33,618 bases of DNA, taken from Lentisphaeria bacterium. Its GTDB lineage: Bacteria; Verrucomicrobiota; Lentisphaeria; Victivallales; UBA1829. Of the stretch, positions 8,169 to 17,044 are shown piece after piece; positions within the stretch are counted from its first letter, which is position 1; every line of letters begins with the position of its first letter. The stretch spans positions 1 through 33,618 of the forward strand of contig JAFZZR010000098.1 of the NCBI GenBank assembly GCA_017615635.1, in the 5' to 3' direction. The position numbers were made by a program, and so were the translations under genes. The notes below the pieces were generated by a model. The model was given only the letters and a program-made list of their open reading frames with translations, searched no databases and was not told the DNA's origin.

Positions 8169-8211
8169 CGCGTTTTTCCCGTTTTTCAATATGAAACACG
8201 GAAAAAACGCG
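8169..8211 (-). terminator. Long imperfect inverted repeat between serS and nagA
   Basis: Arms at 8169-8187 and 8193-8211 (19 bp each, two mismatches) flank the 5-base loop AATAT. Each arm carries a CGCG base and runs of T or A, so the RNA would fold into a long stem, but there is no clean T tract after it. It most likely ends the serS transcript. Because it lies 56 bp ahead of nagA it could also be an operator for that gene. Confidence 0.5.
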
Positions 8212-8239
8212 CAGGATTATAGGACAGGTACGCTGGGAA

Positions 8240-9529
8240 TCACTTCCCTTTCGGCACCATGCGGTCAAACCGGCAGTAGGGACGGAGAACCTCCGGGATG
8301 GTCACGGAGCCGTCGGCCTGCAGATGATTCTCCAGGAACGCGATGAGCATTCTGGGCGGCGCGGCCACGGTATTGTTCAGCGTGTGGGGGAGATACATCT
8401 TTCCGTCCGCGCCCTTGACGCGCATTTTCAGCCGGCGCGCCTGGGCGTCGCCCAGATTGGAGCAGGAACAGACTTCGAAATACTTCTTCTGCCGGGGACT
8501 CCATGCCTCGATGTCGCAGGATTTGACTTTCAGATCCGCCAGGTCGCCGGAGCAGCACTCCAGCTGACGCACGGGAATCTCCATGGAGCGGAAGAGTTCC
8601 ACGGACATCCGCCACATCTTCTCGTACCAGTCCATGGATTCCTCGGGCCGGCAGATCACGATCATTTCCTGTTTTTCGAACTGGTGGATCCGGTAGACGC
8701 CGCGTTCCTCCAGGCCGTGGGCGCCCTTTTCCTTGCGGAAGCAGGGAGAATAGCTGGTCAGGGTCTGGGGCAGATCGGATTCGGGTATGATCCGGTCGAT
8801 GAACTTGCCGATCATGGAGTGCTCGGAGGTGCCGATCAGATAGAGATCCTCACCCTCGATCTTGTACATCATGGCATCCATGTCGGACTGGCTCATGACG
8901 CCTTCCACCACATTGCCGTGGATCATGAAGGGCGGAATGCAGTAGGTGAAGCCCTTGTCGATCATGAAATCGCGGGCGTAGGCCAGCACGGACGAATGCA
9001 GACGGGCGATATCGCCCATCAGATAATAGAAGCCGTTCCCCGCCACGCGGCCGGCGCTGTCCATATCGATCCCGTTGAAGGATTCCATGATCTTCGTGTG
9101 ATACGGGATCTCGAACTCCGGCACTAGAGGCTCGCCGAAGCGCTGGACTTCCACGTTCATGGAGTCGTCCTTTCCGATGGGCACGGAAGGATCCATGATA
9201 TTGGGGATCTGCATCATGCAGGCCTGGAGATCGGCTTCGACCTGGGTCTCCTCGGCCTGGAGCGCGGCGATCCGTTCGCCGGACTGCGCCACCTCGGCCT
9301 TCACGGCCTCGGCTTCCTCCTTCTTGCCCTGCTTCATGAGCATGCCGATCTGCTTGGAAGCGCTGTTGCGGTTGGCGAGCAGGGTCTGCACCTCGGTTTT
9401 GATGGCGCGGTTACGCTTGTCCAGCTCGAATGCCTTGTCTACCAGCGGAAGCTTCGCGTCCTGAAATTTCTTCCGGATGTTCTCCCGGACAAGTTCCGGA
9501 TTTTCCCGAATCAGCTTGATGTCGATCAT
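8240..9529 (-). CDS. serS: Seryl-tRNA synthetase
   Basis: This class II synthetase charges tRNA-Ser. The 429-residue protein has the N-terminal coiled-coil arm (~25-105) that grips the tRNA long variable arm. The catalytic domain has motif 2 around 256-290 (CFRKEKGAHG... then HQFEKQE) and motif 3 around 385-400 (PPRMLIAFLEN). The ATP/serine site reads TSEHS at 234-238, where the E. coli enzyme has TAEVP, and the motif 2 loop also differs from the E. coli type; this looks like a different SerRS subgroup. GGAGG precedes the ATG and overlaps the stop region of the upstream fused gene (15 bp apart), so the two are co-transcribed. Both enzymes use serine. Confidence 0.95.
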   Translation of the reverse strand: MIDIKLIRENPELVRENIRKKFQDAKLPLVDKAFELDKRNRAIKTEVQTLLANRNSASKQIGMLMKQGKKEEAEAVKAEVAQSGERIAALQAEETQVEADLQACMMQIPNIMDPSVPIGKDDSMNVEVQRFGEPLVPEFEIPYHTKIMESFNGIDMDSAGRVAGNGFYYLMGDIARLHSSVLAYARDFMIDKGFTYCIPPFMIHGNVVEGVMSQSDMDAMMYKIEGEDLYLIGTSEHSMIGKFIDRIIPESDLPQTLTSYSPCFRKEKGAHGLEERGVYRIHQFEKQEMIVICRPEESMDWYEKMWRMSVELFRSMEIPVRQLECCSGDLADLKVKSCDIEAWSPRQKKYFEVCSCSNLGDAQARRLKMRVKGADGKMYLPHTLNNTVAAPPRMLIAFLENHLQADGSVTIPEVLRPYCRFDRMVPKGK

Positions 9530-9544
9530 GGTATCGTCCTCCGG

Positions 9545-11266
9545 TCAGAACTGGGGAAGCGGGAAACCGGCGGTGAAGGCATGGACCTCGTCCGCGATTT
9601 TCGCCAGGGCGGCATCGTCGTTCTTGTTGAGAACGGCGCGGTCGATGAAGTCGGCGATCCGGAGCATTTCGGGCTCCTTCATGCCGCGGGTGGTGACGGC
9701 GGGGGTGCCGATCCGGACGCCGCTGGTGACCATGGGCTTCTCGGGATCGAAGGGGATCATGTTCTTGTTGAGCGTGATGGCCGCCTTGTCGCAGGCGATC
9801 TGGATCTCCTTGCCGGTGGCGTTCCGGGGCCGGAGGTCAACCAGCATCAGATGATTGTCGGTGCCGCCGGAAACGATCCGGAATCCCTTGTCCTTCAGCG
9901 CGGCGGCGAGGGCGGCGGCATTTTTGACGATCTGCTTCTGATATTCGCGGAATTCCGGGCTCATGGCCTCCTTGAAGCAGATGGCCTTCGCGGCGATCAC
10001 ATGCTCCAGCGGGCCGCCCTGAAGTCCGGGGAACACCTTCGAGTTGATCGCCTTGATGTATTTCTCGCGGCAGAGGATCAGTCCGGACCGCGGTCCGCGC
10101 AGCGTCTTGTGGGTGGTGGTGGTCACCACGTCGCAGTAGGGCACGGGGCTGGGATGGACGCCCGCGGCGACGAGGCCGGCGATATGAGCCATATCCACAA
10201 AGAGATAGGCGTTGGCCTTGTCCGCGATCTGACGGAGTCTGGGGAAGTCGATGATTCTGGGATAGGCGCTGGCTCCGGCCAGAATCATGCGGGGCTTGCA
10301 CTCCATGGCCAGACGCTCGACTTCATCGTAGTCGATCATTTCGGTTTCCGCATTCACGCCGTAGGGAACGATATTGAACAGCTTCCCGGAGAAGTTCATG
10401 GGATGTCCGTGCGTCAGATGTCCGCCGTGATCCAGGCTCATGGAAAGGACCGTGTCGCCGGGATTCAGCAGCGCGAAATACACGGCCATGTTGGCCTGAC
10501 TGCCCGCGTGCGGCTGCACGTTGGCGGCCTCGGCGCCGAAGAGTTCCTTCGCGCGGTCGATGGCCAGCTTTTCGATCTCGTCCACAAACTGACAGCCGCC
10601 GTAGTAACGCCGTCCCGGATAGCCTTCCGCGTACTTGTTGGTCAGCACCGAGCCCTGCGCCGCACGGATCGCCGTGCTCGTGAAGTTTTCCGATGCGATC
10701 AGCTCGATCCCTTCGTTCTGACGGGCCGCTTCCCGGTCGATCCAGGCTGCCACTTCCGGATCCGCGCTGCGGATCGCCGCGATATCGTCATAGGTTCCCT
10801 TTTCCAGCTTTTCGAGACGGCGCAGATGGCGCGCATCACCGGAGAAGGGCGTGGCGAACCAGGTCTTGAGGAAACGGACCGATTCTTCTTCCGTGATGTG
10901 ATCGGCAGGCAGGACCAGCACGTTGGAGCAGTTGTGCTCGCGGCTGGACTTCACCACTTTTTCATTGTAGGCCACGGCCGCGCGGACTCCGTGGAACCTA
11001 TTGGCGTCGATCCCCATGCCGACGCCGGAACGGCAGAGCAGAACGCCCAGATCGATTTCGCCGCGGGTCAGTGCGAATCCCAGCGGATTCCCAAACTCGG
11101 AATAATCGTCCTGCGGATCCAGAACGAACGGGCCGAAATCCCGGCAGACGAAGCCCAGAGCCTCGATCTCCTTGATCAGTTTCTTCTTGAACTCGAATCC
11201 GCCGTGATCCGAAGCGATTCCCACCTTCAGTCCGGTCTTTCCCTGCCAATCTTCGATTTTCCGCAT
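9545..11266 (-). CDS. Fused ribose-5-phosphate isomerase B / serine hydroxymethyltransferase
   Basis: The 573-residue polypeptide joins two enzymes. Residues ~12-150 are Rpi[16 protein letters not shown], the active-site loop [17 protein letters not shown] with catalytic C78, and [12 protein letters not shown] with H111. Residues ~157-573 are a full-length Gly[31 protein letters not shown] and [14 protein letters not shown] with the PLP lysine K387. RpiB interconverts ribose-5-P and ribulose-5-P; GlyA turns serine and tetrahydrofolate into glycine and methylene-tetrahydrofolate. No stop or frameshift lies at the junction. In the RpiB loop the usual CGTG is CRSG. The upstream phosphatase gene ends 3 bp before this start and serS follows after 15 bp. 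In Bacillus the genes ywlE, rpiB (ywlF) and glyA are also neighbours, so the fusion fits an old linkage. Whether both activities are retained is untested. Confidence 0.93.
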   Translation of the reverse strand: MRKIEDWQGKTGLKVGIASDHGGFEFKKKLIKEIEALGFVCRDFGPFVLDPQDDYSEFGNPLGFALTRGEIDLGVLLCRSGVGMGIDANRFHGVRAAVAYNEKVVKSSREHNCSNVLVLPADHITEEESVRFLKTWFATPFSGDARHLRRLEKLEKGTYDDIAAIRSADPEVAAWIDREAARQNEGIELIASENFTSTAIRAAQGSVLTNKYAEGYPGRRYYGGCQFVDEIEKLAIDRAKELFGAEAANVQPHAGSQANMAVYFALLNPGDTVLSMSLDHGGHLTHGHPMNFSGKLFNIVPYGVNAETEMIDYDEVERLAMECKPRMILAGASAYPRIIDFPRLRQIADKANAYLFVDMAHIAGLVAAGVHPSPVPYCDVVTTTTHKTLRGPRSGLILCREKYIKAINSKVFPGLQGGPLEHVIAAKAICFKEAMSPEFREYQKQIVKNAAALAAALKDKGFRIVSGGTDNHLMLVDLRPRNATGKEIQIACDKAAITLNKNMIPFDPEKPMVTSGVRIGTPAVTTRGMKEPEMLRIADFIDRAVLNKNDDAALAKIADEVHAFTAGFPLPQF

Positions 11267-11269
11267 ATC

Positions 11270-11740
11270 TTACTCCTGTCTTTGGGGTTCTTTCACAAGT
11301 TCACAATACATATTGTCCAGCGGACCCTTCATGTCCGCAAAACACAACGAATAAATCTCCGCCGTCCCCCCGTACGGATCCGATACGTCCCGGGCCGGCC
11401 CCCCGCGGAACTCCCCCAGCAGACGCACCCGGTCCGCCGCTTCCGGCAGCATCCGGAGGATCCGGGCCTTGTGGGAGGCCGTCATGGGCACGATCAAATC
11501 GGCATCCTCCAGCATTTCCCGCGTCAGACGCCGGGCGGAGTGGTCGACGATGTCCGTGTGATAGGGCGCCAGGGCGGTCCGAGTGAAGGGAGAGGATTCC
11601 TCGCCCTCCCAGGCGTCCGTTCCGGCGGATTCGGCAAGAAGGACCTCGCCCGTCCCGTTTTTGCGCGACAGACTGTTGAAATACGCCTCACACATGGCGC
11701 TGCGGCATGTATTGCCTGTGCAGACGAACAGGACCTTCAT
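11270..11740 (-). CDS. Low-molecular-weight phosphatase, possibly protein-arginine phosphatase (YwlE-like)
   Basis: The 156-residue protein has the family P-loop at the N-terminus, CTGNTCRS (nucleophile C7, R13), and the general acid in DVSDPYGG (D121-P122). Position 11 is threonine, as in Bacillus YwlE, where Thr11 favours phospho-arginine; tyrosine-specific members usually have isoleucine there. An arginine phosphatase is therefore plausible but not shown. It is the first gene of a unit with rpiB-glyA and serS, only 3 bp from the fusion. GGGAGA lies upstream of the ATG. A TATATT box (minus strand, 11796-11791) could be its -10, but a matching -35 is poor. Confidence 0.85.
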   Translation of the reverse strand: MKVLFVCTGNTCRSAMCEAYFNSLSRKNGTGEVLLAESAGTDAWEGEESSPFTRTALAPYHTDIVDHSARRLTREMLEDADLIVPMTASHKARILRMLPEAADRVRLLGEFRGGPARDVSDPYGGTAEIYSLCFADMKGPLDNMYCELVKEPQRQE

Positions 11741-11865
11741 TTTCGGAACGGATCTCCCGCGTTTTCCTTTGTTTCCGGCGACGATCAGGTAATATACATC
11801 CGTTTTCCGGAATCACCAGTCCAAAAATGAAAAAACAGGCTTCTTTGAATAATACTGTCGTCTCC

Positions 11866-11893
11866 TTGACAAAAGAAAAAAAGAGAGTATAGT
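11866..11893 (+). promoter_or_regulatory. Sigma70-like promoter for the AAA-ATPase gene
   Basis: A consensus TTGACA at 11866-11871 and TATAGT at 11888-11893 are 16 bp apart. Transcription would start near 11900, giving a short leader before the ATG at 11923. The gene therefore appears to be a stand-alone unit, divergent from the phosphatase operon. Confidence 0.7.
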
Positions 11894-11922
11894 GTCCCCC
11901 GGGACTTACAGGGAGAAACGAC

Positions 11923-13503
11923 ATGAAGGACATCACCGGCAGCGTTTACACATTCGAAGATCTGATACAGGGCAACTTCCTGTATGTGGACAAGACGGAA
12001 TACATCTGGCAGCTTGTAAGGCCGGCCAAAGAGATGTACTTCCTCTCCCGGCCGCGCCGCTTCGGCAAGTCTCTTACTCTCTCCACATTGAAAGCTGTTT
12101 TTCAGGGAAAAAAGGAACTCTTCAAGGGCCTCGCCATTTACGACAAGCCGTATGACTGGAAACCGTATCCTGTCATTCAGCTGGATATGAACGGCCGCGA
12201 CTTCAGCACGCTTGAGAAGATGGAAGAACGTTTCCGGCAGATACTCAGAGAACAGGCGGAGCTCAACGGCGTTTCCTTGAAAGAGGCGTCTTCCGATACC
12301 ATGTTCCACAAACTCATAAAGACGCTTCACGACAGAGACGGCGATGTGGTCATCCTTCTGGACGAATACGACAAGCCCATTCTGAACAACATTTCCAAGC
12401 CGGACAGCCGGGCATTTCTGGACGCTCTGAAGGTTTTTTATTCGGTCATCAAGGAAAAGAACGGGATGATCCGGCTGGCCTTCATCACCGGCGTCAGCAA
12501 ATTCTGCCATGTGTCGCTCTTCTCCGATCTGAACAACCTCACCGACATCACCATGGACGCCAAGTATGCCACCATGCTGGGCTACACGCAGTCAGAGTTC
12601 GAGACCAGTTTCAGCGAGCAGATCGAAGCGACGGAGAAGAAGCTGAACCTACCCCGTCAGGAACTGCTCAGGAAAATCAAAAACTGGTACGACGGATTCC
12701 GGTTCCATGCAGACAGCGAGTCGGTATACAACCCGGTGTCCCTGGCAAGGTTCTTCGAACGGGGAGGCGAGTTCAGCAATTACTGGTTCGAAACCGGAAC
12801 GCCCTCGTTCCTGCTGGAACTGATCATGAAGTCGAAGTTCAACTATTCTGAAATGTTTACCGAACCGGTTTCAGAATCCTTTTTCAGTGCCTTCGAAATC
12901 ACCCGGCTGAAGCCGATGGTTCTGCTGTACCAGTCCGGATACCTGACCATCGGAAAATGCGTTGAAGAAAAGATTCCGTACACGGATGAGACCATCCGGA
13001 AGTATTATCTGAATTTTCCGAACACGGAAGTGGAGCGGGCCTTCAACAACTCCCTGCTGGAATACTGCACCGCGATCCAGACCGAATCCTCGCAGGAGTT
13101 CTTCAGCAAACTCATTACCGCAGTGGGCTCGGGCGACGCCGATGGCTTCATGAAGCTGCTCCAGTCTGTTTTTGCCGGTATACCTTACAATATCCACGTG
13201 AAGGACGAGCACTATTATCAGACGGTGTGCTACGTTATCTGTGACCTGCTGAATCTGCTGGTCCAGGCGGAAGTCTGCACGAACAACGGCCGAATCGACA
13301 TGATGGCGGCGGCCGGCGACTGGATCTACGTGGTCGAGTTCAAGCTCAACAGGACCGCGGACGAGGCGATGAAGCAGATCGAGCACAAAGACTACGCCAT
13401 GAAATACCGCAAGACCGGTAAAAAGATCATGCTCCTCGGCGTCAACTTCGACTTCCAGAAGGGCAGCATCACCGACTGGCTCAGGGAAGAGTATTCCTGC
13501 TGA
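11923..13503 (+). CDS. AAA-ATPase-like protein with C-terminal PD-(D/E)XK nuclease-type domain
   Basis: The 526-residue protein matches the multi-copy AAA-ATPase-like/DUF1703 family of Bacteroidota and PVC genomes. The N-terminus has the family start FEDLIQGNFLYVDKTEYI and a reduced Walker A, RPRRFGKS (43-50). Walker B is VVILLDEYDKPI with D147-E148. A helical middle region follows (KNWYDGFRF, YNPVSL). The C-terminus carries PD-(D/E)XK residues D459, E472 and K474 (GRIDMM...VVEFKLN). GGGAGA precedes the ATG and a strong promoter lies upstream. The cellular role of the family is unknown; phage defence and mobile DNA have both been suspected. No inverted repeats, partner toxin or integrase flank it. 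Codon use looks less GC-rich than in the housekeeping genes, which may point to transfer. Confidence 0.88.
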   Translation: MKDITGSVYTFEDLIQGNFLYVDKTEYIWQLVRPAKEMYFLSRPRRFGKSLTLSTLKAVFQGKKELFKGLAIYDKPYDWKPYPVIQLDMNGRDFSTLEKMEERFRQILREQAELNGVSLKEASSDTMFHKLIKTLHDRDGDVVILLDEYDKPILNNISKPDSRAFLDALKVFYSVIKEKNGMIRLAFITGVSKFCHVSLFSDLNNLTDITMDAKYATMLGYTQSEFETSFSEQIEATEKKLNLPRQELLRKIKNWYDGFRFHADSESVYNPVSLARFFERGGEFSNYWFETGTPSFLLELIMKSKFNYSEMFTEPVSESFFSAFEITRLKPMVLLYQSGYLTIGKCVEEKIPYTDETIRKYYLNFPNTEVERAFNNSLLEYCTAIQTESSQEFFSKLITAVGSGDADGFMKLLQSVFAGIPYNIHVKDEHYYQTVCYVICDLLNLLVQAEVCTNNGRIDMMAAAGDWIYVVEFKLNRTADEAMKQIEHKDYAMKYRKTGKKIMLLGVNFDFQKGSITDWLREEYSC

Positions 13504-13548
13504 AGTTAAACCGGAGCGATGATATGCGGACCCGGCGAAAAGACTCCG

Positions 13549-16500
13549 TTACCGGCCGTATTTCCAGCCTTTGAAGTTGCACGCGGCGTTCCCGTTGACC
13601 CGGAAACAGATCCGATGCTTCCCGGTCAGCGGCACCTTCAGCAAAACCGTGAAATCTTCATAATTGCCCCATCCGCCCGTGCTTTTCAGGGGGATGACCG
13701 CGACTTCCGTTTCCGGCTGTCCGGGTACGGCGGTGAGGAGCTGAATGGAACCGCCTGCGTACGCGGGATCCACCGCCGCGTTTACCGTTACGCTCCGCGC
13801 TCCGTCTGTACCGAAATCGACCGTGCCGAAAGCGATCAGCGCCCCGTCCTGAATATAGCCGATATGACTGTCATCCGAGGCCGCATTGCAGTACATATTG
13901 TCGGACCGGTCTTTGGCCGTGTAAAGGTGATCCGGGATTCCCGTAATCTTTATCCGGGCGAATTTAAGGACTGTACGGATCGATTTTCCTTTATCGAACG
14001 ACGCAATTTTCCGGAGCGTCGTCTGAACGGCCTCCGCTTTCTCCCGACTGCCTTCCACCCAGACTTCCGTATGCAGCGGTTTCAGTTTGACCGGGCAGGC
14101 CGTCTGTGAAAAAACGGGAGCCTCTGCGCCCTCACGGCAGATCCAGAATCCCTTTTCGCTTTCGATCACGGGAACGGCAGAGGATTCATCGGACATCTGT
14201 GTGTTGACGAACAGCCACATCCTTGTGCCGTCCTTGTCTTCCCAGGCGGAATTGGCGATGACCGGCATGGTAACATGCTGAGGGACATACCCGCCCCAGA
14301 GGGCATGTTCCATTTTCATGGTTCCGCCGAAATCGATGGGCGCCAGCATCCGTCCTTCATTGAACCAGTCCAGCAGAGCCAGCCGGATATGCATGGCCTT
14401 TTTGGTGAACAGCCGCCGGTCATCGGGTTCGTACATTTCGGAGGGGTAAAATCTTCCCAGCTGTTCGGCATTGACCAGCTGTTGTCCCAGAATGCTGAAA
14501 AATGACTGTTTATCGCCCGGACGGGGAAAATTGAACAGTCGGCCGACGAACTGGGCACGCCCCGAATAGATGGACTGATACAGCGGTATCTGATTGTCCT
14601 CCAGCCAGCGGCACACCACATAGCCGTCGAACTGCTTCAGATACGGTTCCGCATTTTCCTCTGTGGTGTGGCCGCAGTCGGGATGATGCGTATGCAGATA
14701 AGCGAAGAACCGGTCGAACATGGGCCAGTAGCCTTTTTCCAGCCAGAGAGAACTGTCATTCAGCAAATGACCGTGAGACGGATCGTAACACGCCCGGGGC
14801 ATTGCGGTTCCGACCTGATCGTGATAAATGCCGCTGAAACCGTAGTCGGAAACCTGTTTCACCAGATTCAGCATGACATCCTGCCACTCCCTGACATACG
14901 GGCACATCTTGACATACACTTCGTTTTTCCCGTAGTCCTCCTTGTAGACTTCCCCGCGCTGATCCTTGATTGCATATTTATATCCGTGGGACGTGTACAT
15001 ATAATCCGTATTGTCCGGTCCGTCGTTGATTTTCCAGAGCAGGTCGTCGATGTAGGGAATGGTGTAGATCCCGCCTTTCTGAAGTTCCCTGTTGATCCGC
15101 AGTACGAAATCTTTGATCGGAAAATGCGGATACCCCATTTTCCCCTGATCGTTCCAGTAATACCAGTGTCCGGCGAACGGCAGTTCGAAATATCCTCGCA
15201 GGTAAAGAAATGCGTCCCGGATGTCTTCTGCTTCCCGCTCGCCTCTGGTGCAAAATTTCATGCTGAGCGTATTATTCCGGAACCATTCCGGCGTGGATTT
15301 TCGAGGCAGTTCCGGGATCCACCAGGCCGCCTCCTTTTCCAGAAATCTCCGGTAGATCTGCCCTGCTTCGTACCATTGTCCCCGATAAAGCTCCACAACC
15401 GCTTTGCCGTTCAGCTTGAAACGATTCTTCCCGGGATTCACGATCAGCGGATTTTCCCAGCCGATGATCAGATTCTTTCTCCGTCCGTCCGCCAGCATGG
15501 CTTTGGTCCGGGCCAGTCCGTCCTCATACCCGAAATAGATTCCATCTTTCGCCGCATTGTAGTACGCGCCGAACTGCATGGTGGCCGAACCGGAGGGAAA
15601 CACGGCCGGCGCGCCGCCGCGAAACGGCTCCTCGGTGGGATCCTGCGCCAGCATTCCCGACATGCGCGGATGAACCAGCGTGTCGCCCTCGCCCAGATGC
15701 CGGAACGCATAAAGCGGATATCGTACCGATTCGAAGGTGCAGTCCGACTCGTTCTTGAGTTCGAACGTGCTTTCCAGACGCGGCCCGGCGAACCGGACTT
15801 CGGAACGGGCGGTAAAAGGAATATCGCCTTTTCCCTTCCAGACAACAGAAACCGTATTGCCGGAAAGTTCCGATTCCCAGACCACGTCTCTGCCGTTGTA
15901 CGGAATCTCTCCTTTTTCCCTGCCTCGTGTCCACAGAATTTCCCAGCAAAGCGTTCTCTCCCCGAATATCTCTTTCCCGGTGCGTCGATTCAAAACCCCG
16001 ATGACCGGGTGCGCCCCCGTTCCCCTGCCGGTCAGCACCGCAGCGGCCAGATCGGACGTCAGCAGAATCCGGCAGTTCAAGGAAGATCGATCGAACTTCT
16101 CCTTCAGTTTTTCCAGATCGTCATCCCGGTGTTGCTCTGTGAAATCCGCGATGGCAGTCAGTGCCTGCTGATCGTATCCGCCCGATGCCGCCCGGAGAAG
16201 TGCATCCGCAAGCCATTGCGCCGCCGCTTTTCCCTGCGCCCGGATCCGGTCCTCCCGTTCTTTCAGTTCCGCCTGAATTTCGACGAATCCTTTCCGAACA
16301 ACTTTGACCCGGGGATCCTGACTGCAGAGATCGGCGATTTCATCCGGGCTCAAGGGGCGGTCGAACATGATGACATCGGCGAACTCGCCGTTCATGAACC
16401 ACGGACCGCCGCCGAAGCCGCGGCCCAGTTCAATCGGCTCCTTTGTCTGCACGGGCTCTTCCATGGAGACCCTTTTGCCGGCCTCCTTTTCTCCGTTCAG

Positions 16501-17010
16501 ATAAATACTGATCCGGTAGCCGAAATCTCCCTGCGCCCAATCCTTTTCATAGCTCACCGTTACTGCCACGTGCGCCCATTTGCCGGACTCGGGTACCGCA
16601 CCTTCCCGGGTCAGGAGGTTGGCGCACCACCGCTTTCCATTGTGAAAATTGAAATACAGACTGGTTCCCGATTTCCCGAAAATGAACTCCTTTCCCTTGG
16701 AAAAGAACATATCCATTCTGTTGTCCACGGAGGGATCCGTTTCGGAATAGTTCAATTTGACCGTGGCGGCCAGTGTCATGCCCTTTTCCGCAAAGTGCAT
16801 ATTCTCGCTCTCCGGCACCAGTGCATAATCATCTTTCCCGTCCAGAGACAGCACACCATTCGCGATTTTCGCGTGCTGTTTCAGTTCCGGAGCACCGCCC
16901 CGGCTGAAATCATAATGAAAAAGCACGCCGGACGGTTCATCCGCCCCGATCAGCACGGTCGTTCCCGCGGCAAACGCTGCGAACACAGCCAACAAATTCC
17001 GTTTCAGCAT
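13549..17010 (-). CDS. Secreted LamG / DUF6259-like / CBM6-like carbohydrate-active protein
   Basis: The 1153-residue protein has a signal peptide (1-23). Residues ~28-230 are a LamG/concanavalin-like lectin domain (FHYDFSRGG, LDGKDDYALVP, ELGRGFGGGPW). The middle (~310-990) resembles the DUF6259 family: a beta-rich part, then a barrel-like stretch with FAGHWYYWND, IPYIDD, GFSGIYHDQVG (D731) and HTTEEN (E784/E785), plausible catalytic acids of a retaining glycosidase. Residues ~1035-1153 look like a CBM6 carbohydrate-binding module ending in FKGWKYG. An ATG 15 bp upstream (17025) is rejected because the AAGGA ribosome binding site overlaps that frame and serves the ATG at 17010. It is the last gene after a regulator, pseudopilin and LamG gene with 34-36 bp spacings. 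Substrate is unknown. Confidence 0.85.
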   Translation of the reverse strand: MLKRNLLAVFAAFAAGTTVLIGADEPSGVLFHYDFSRGGAPELKQHAKIANGVLSLDGKDDYALVPESENMHFAEKGMTLAATVKLNYSETDPSVDNRMDMFFSKGKEFIFGKSGTSLYFNFHNGKRWCANLLTREGAVPESGKWAHVAVTVSYEKDWAQGDFGYRISIYLNGEKEAGKRVSMEEPVQTKEPIELGRGFGGGPWFMNGEFADVIMFDRPLSPDEIADLCSQDPRVKVVRKGFVEIQAELKEREDRIRAQGKAAAQWLADALLRAASGGYDQQALTAIADFTEQHRDDDLEKLKEKFDRSSLNCRILLTSDLAAAVLTGRGTGAHPVIGVLNRRTGKEIFGERTLCWEILWTRGREKGEIPYNGRDVVWESELSGNTVSVVWKGKGDIPFTARSEVRFAGPRLESTFELKNESDCTFESVRYPLYAFRHLGEGDTLVHPRMSGMLAQDPTEEPFRGGAPAVFPSGSATMQFGAYYNAAKDGIYFGYEDGLARTKAMLADGRRKNLIIGWENPLIVNPGKNRFKLNGKAVVELYRGQWYEAGQIYRRFLEKEAAWWIPELPRKSTPEWFRNNTLSMKFCTRGEREAEDIRDAFLYLRGYFELPFAGHWYYWNDQGKMGYPHFPIKDFVLRINRELQKGGIYTIPYIDDLLWKINDGPDNTDYMYTSHGYKYAIKDQRGEVYKEDYGKNEVYVKMCPYVREWQDVMLNLVKQVSDYGFSGIYHDQVGTAMPRACYDPSHGHLLNDSSLWLEKGYWPMFDRFFAYLHTHHPDCGHTTEENAEPYLKQFDGYVVCRWLEDNQIPLYQSIYSGRAQFVGRLFNFPRPGDKQSFFSILGQQLVNAEQLGRFYPSEMYEPDDRRLFTKKAMHIRLALLDWFNEGRMLAPIDFGGTMKMEHALWGGYVPQHVTMPVIANSAWEDKDGTRMWLFVNTQMSDESSAVPVIESEKGFWICREGAEAPVFSQTACPVKLKPLHTEVWVEGSREKAEAVQTTLRKIASFDKGKSIRTVLKFARIKITGIPDHLYTAKDRSDNMYCNAASDDSHIGYIQDGALIAFGTVDFGTDGARSVTVNAAVDPAYAGGSIQLLTAVPGQPETEVAVIPLKSTGGWGNYEDFTVLLKVPLTGKHRICFRVNGNAACNFKGWKYGR

Positions 17011-17044
17011 AAATCGTCCTTCCATTCCAATATGGTTTGTTTTC

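Noticed and set aside
9581..11830. Open frame of 749 codons opposite rpiB-glyA and the phosphatase
   Set aside because: It runs through two real genes in antisense and has no recognisable domain; a by-product of codon bias.
11741..13548. AAA/PD-(D/E)XK gene as part of an insertion element
   Set aside because: No terminal inverted repeats, target duplication, transposase or integrase can be seen around it.
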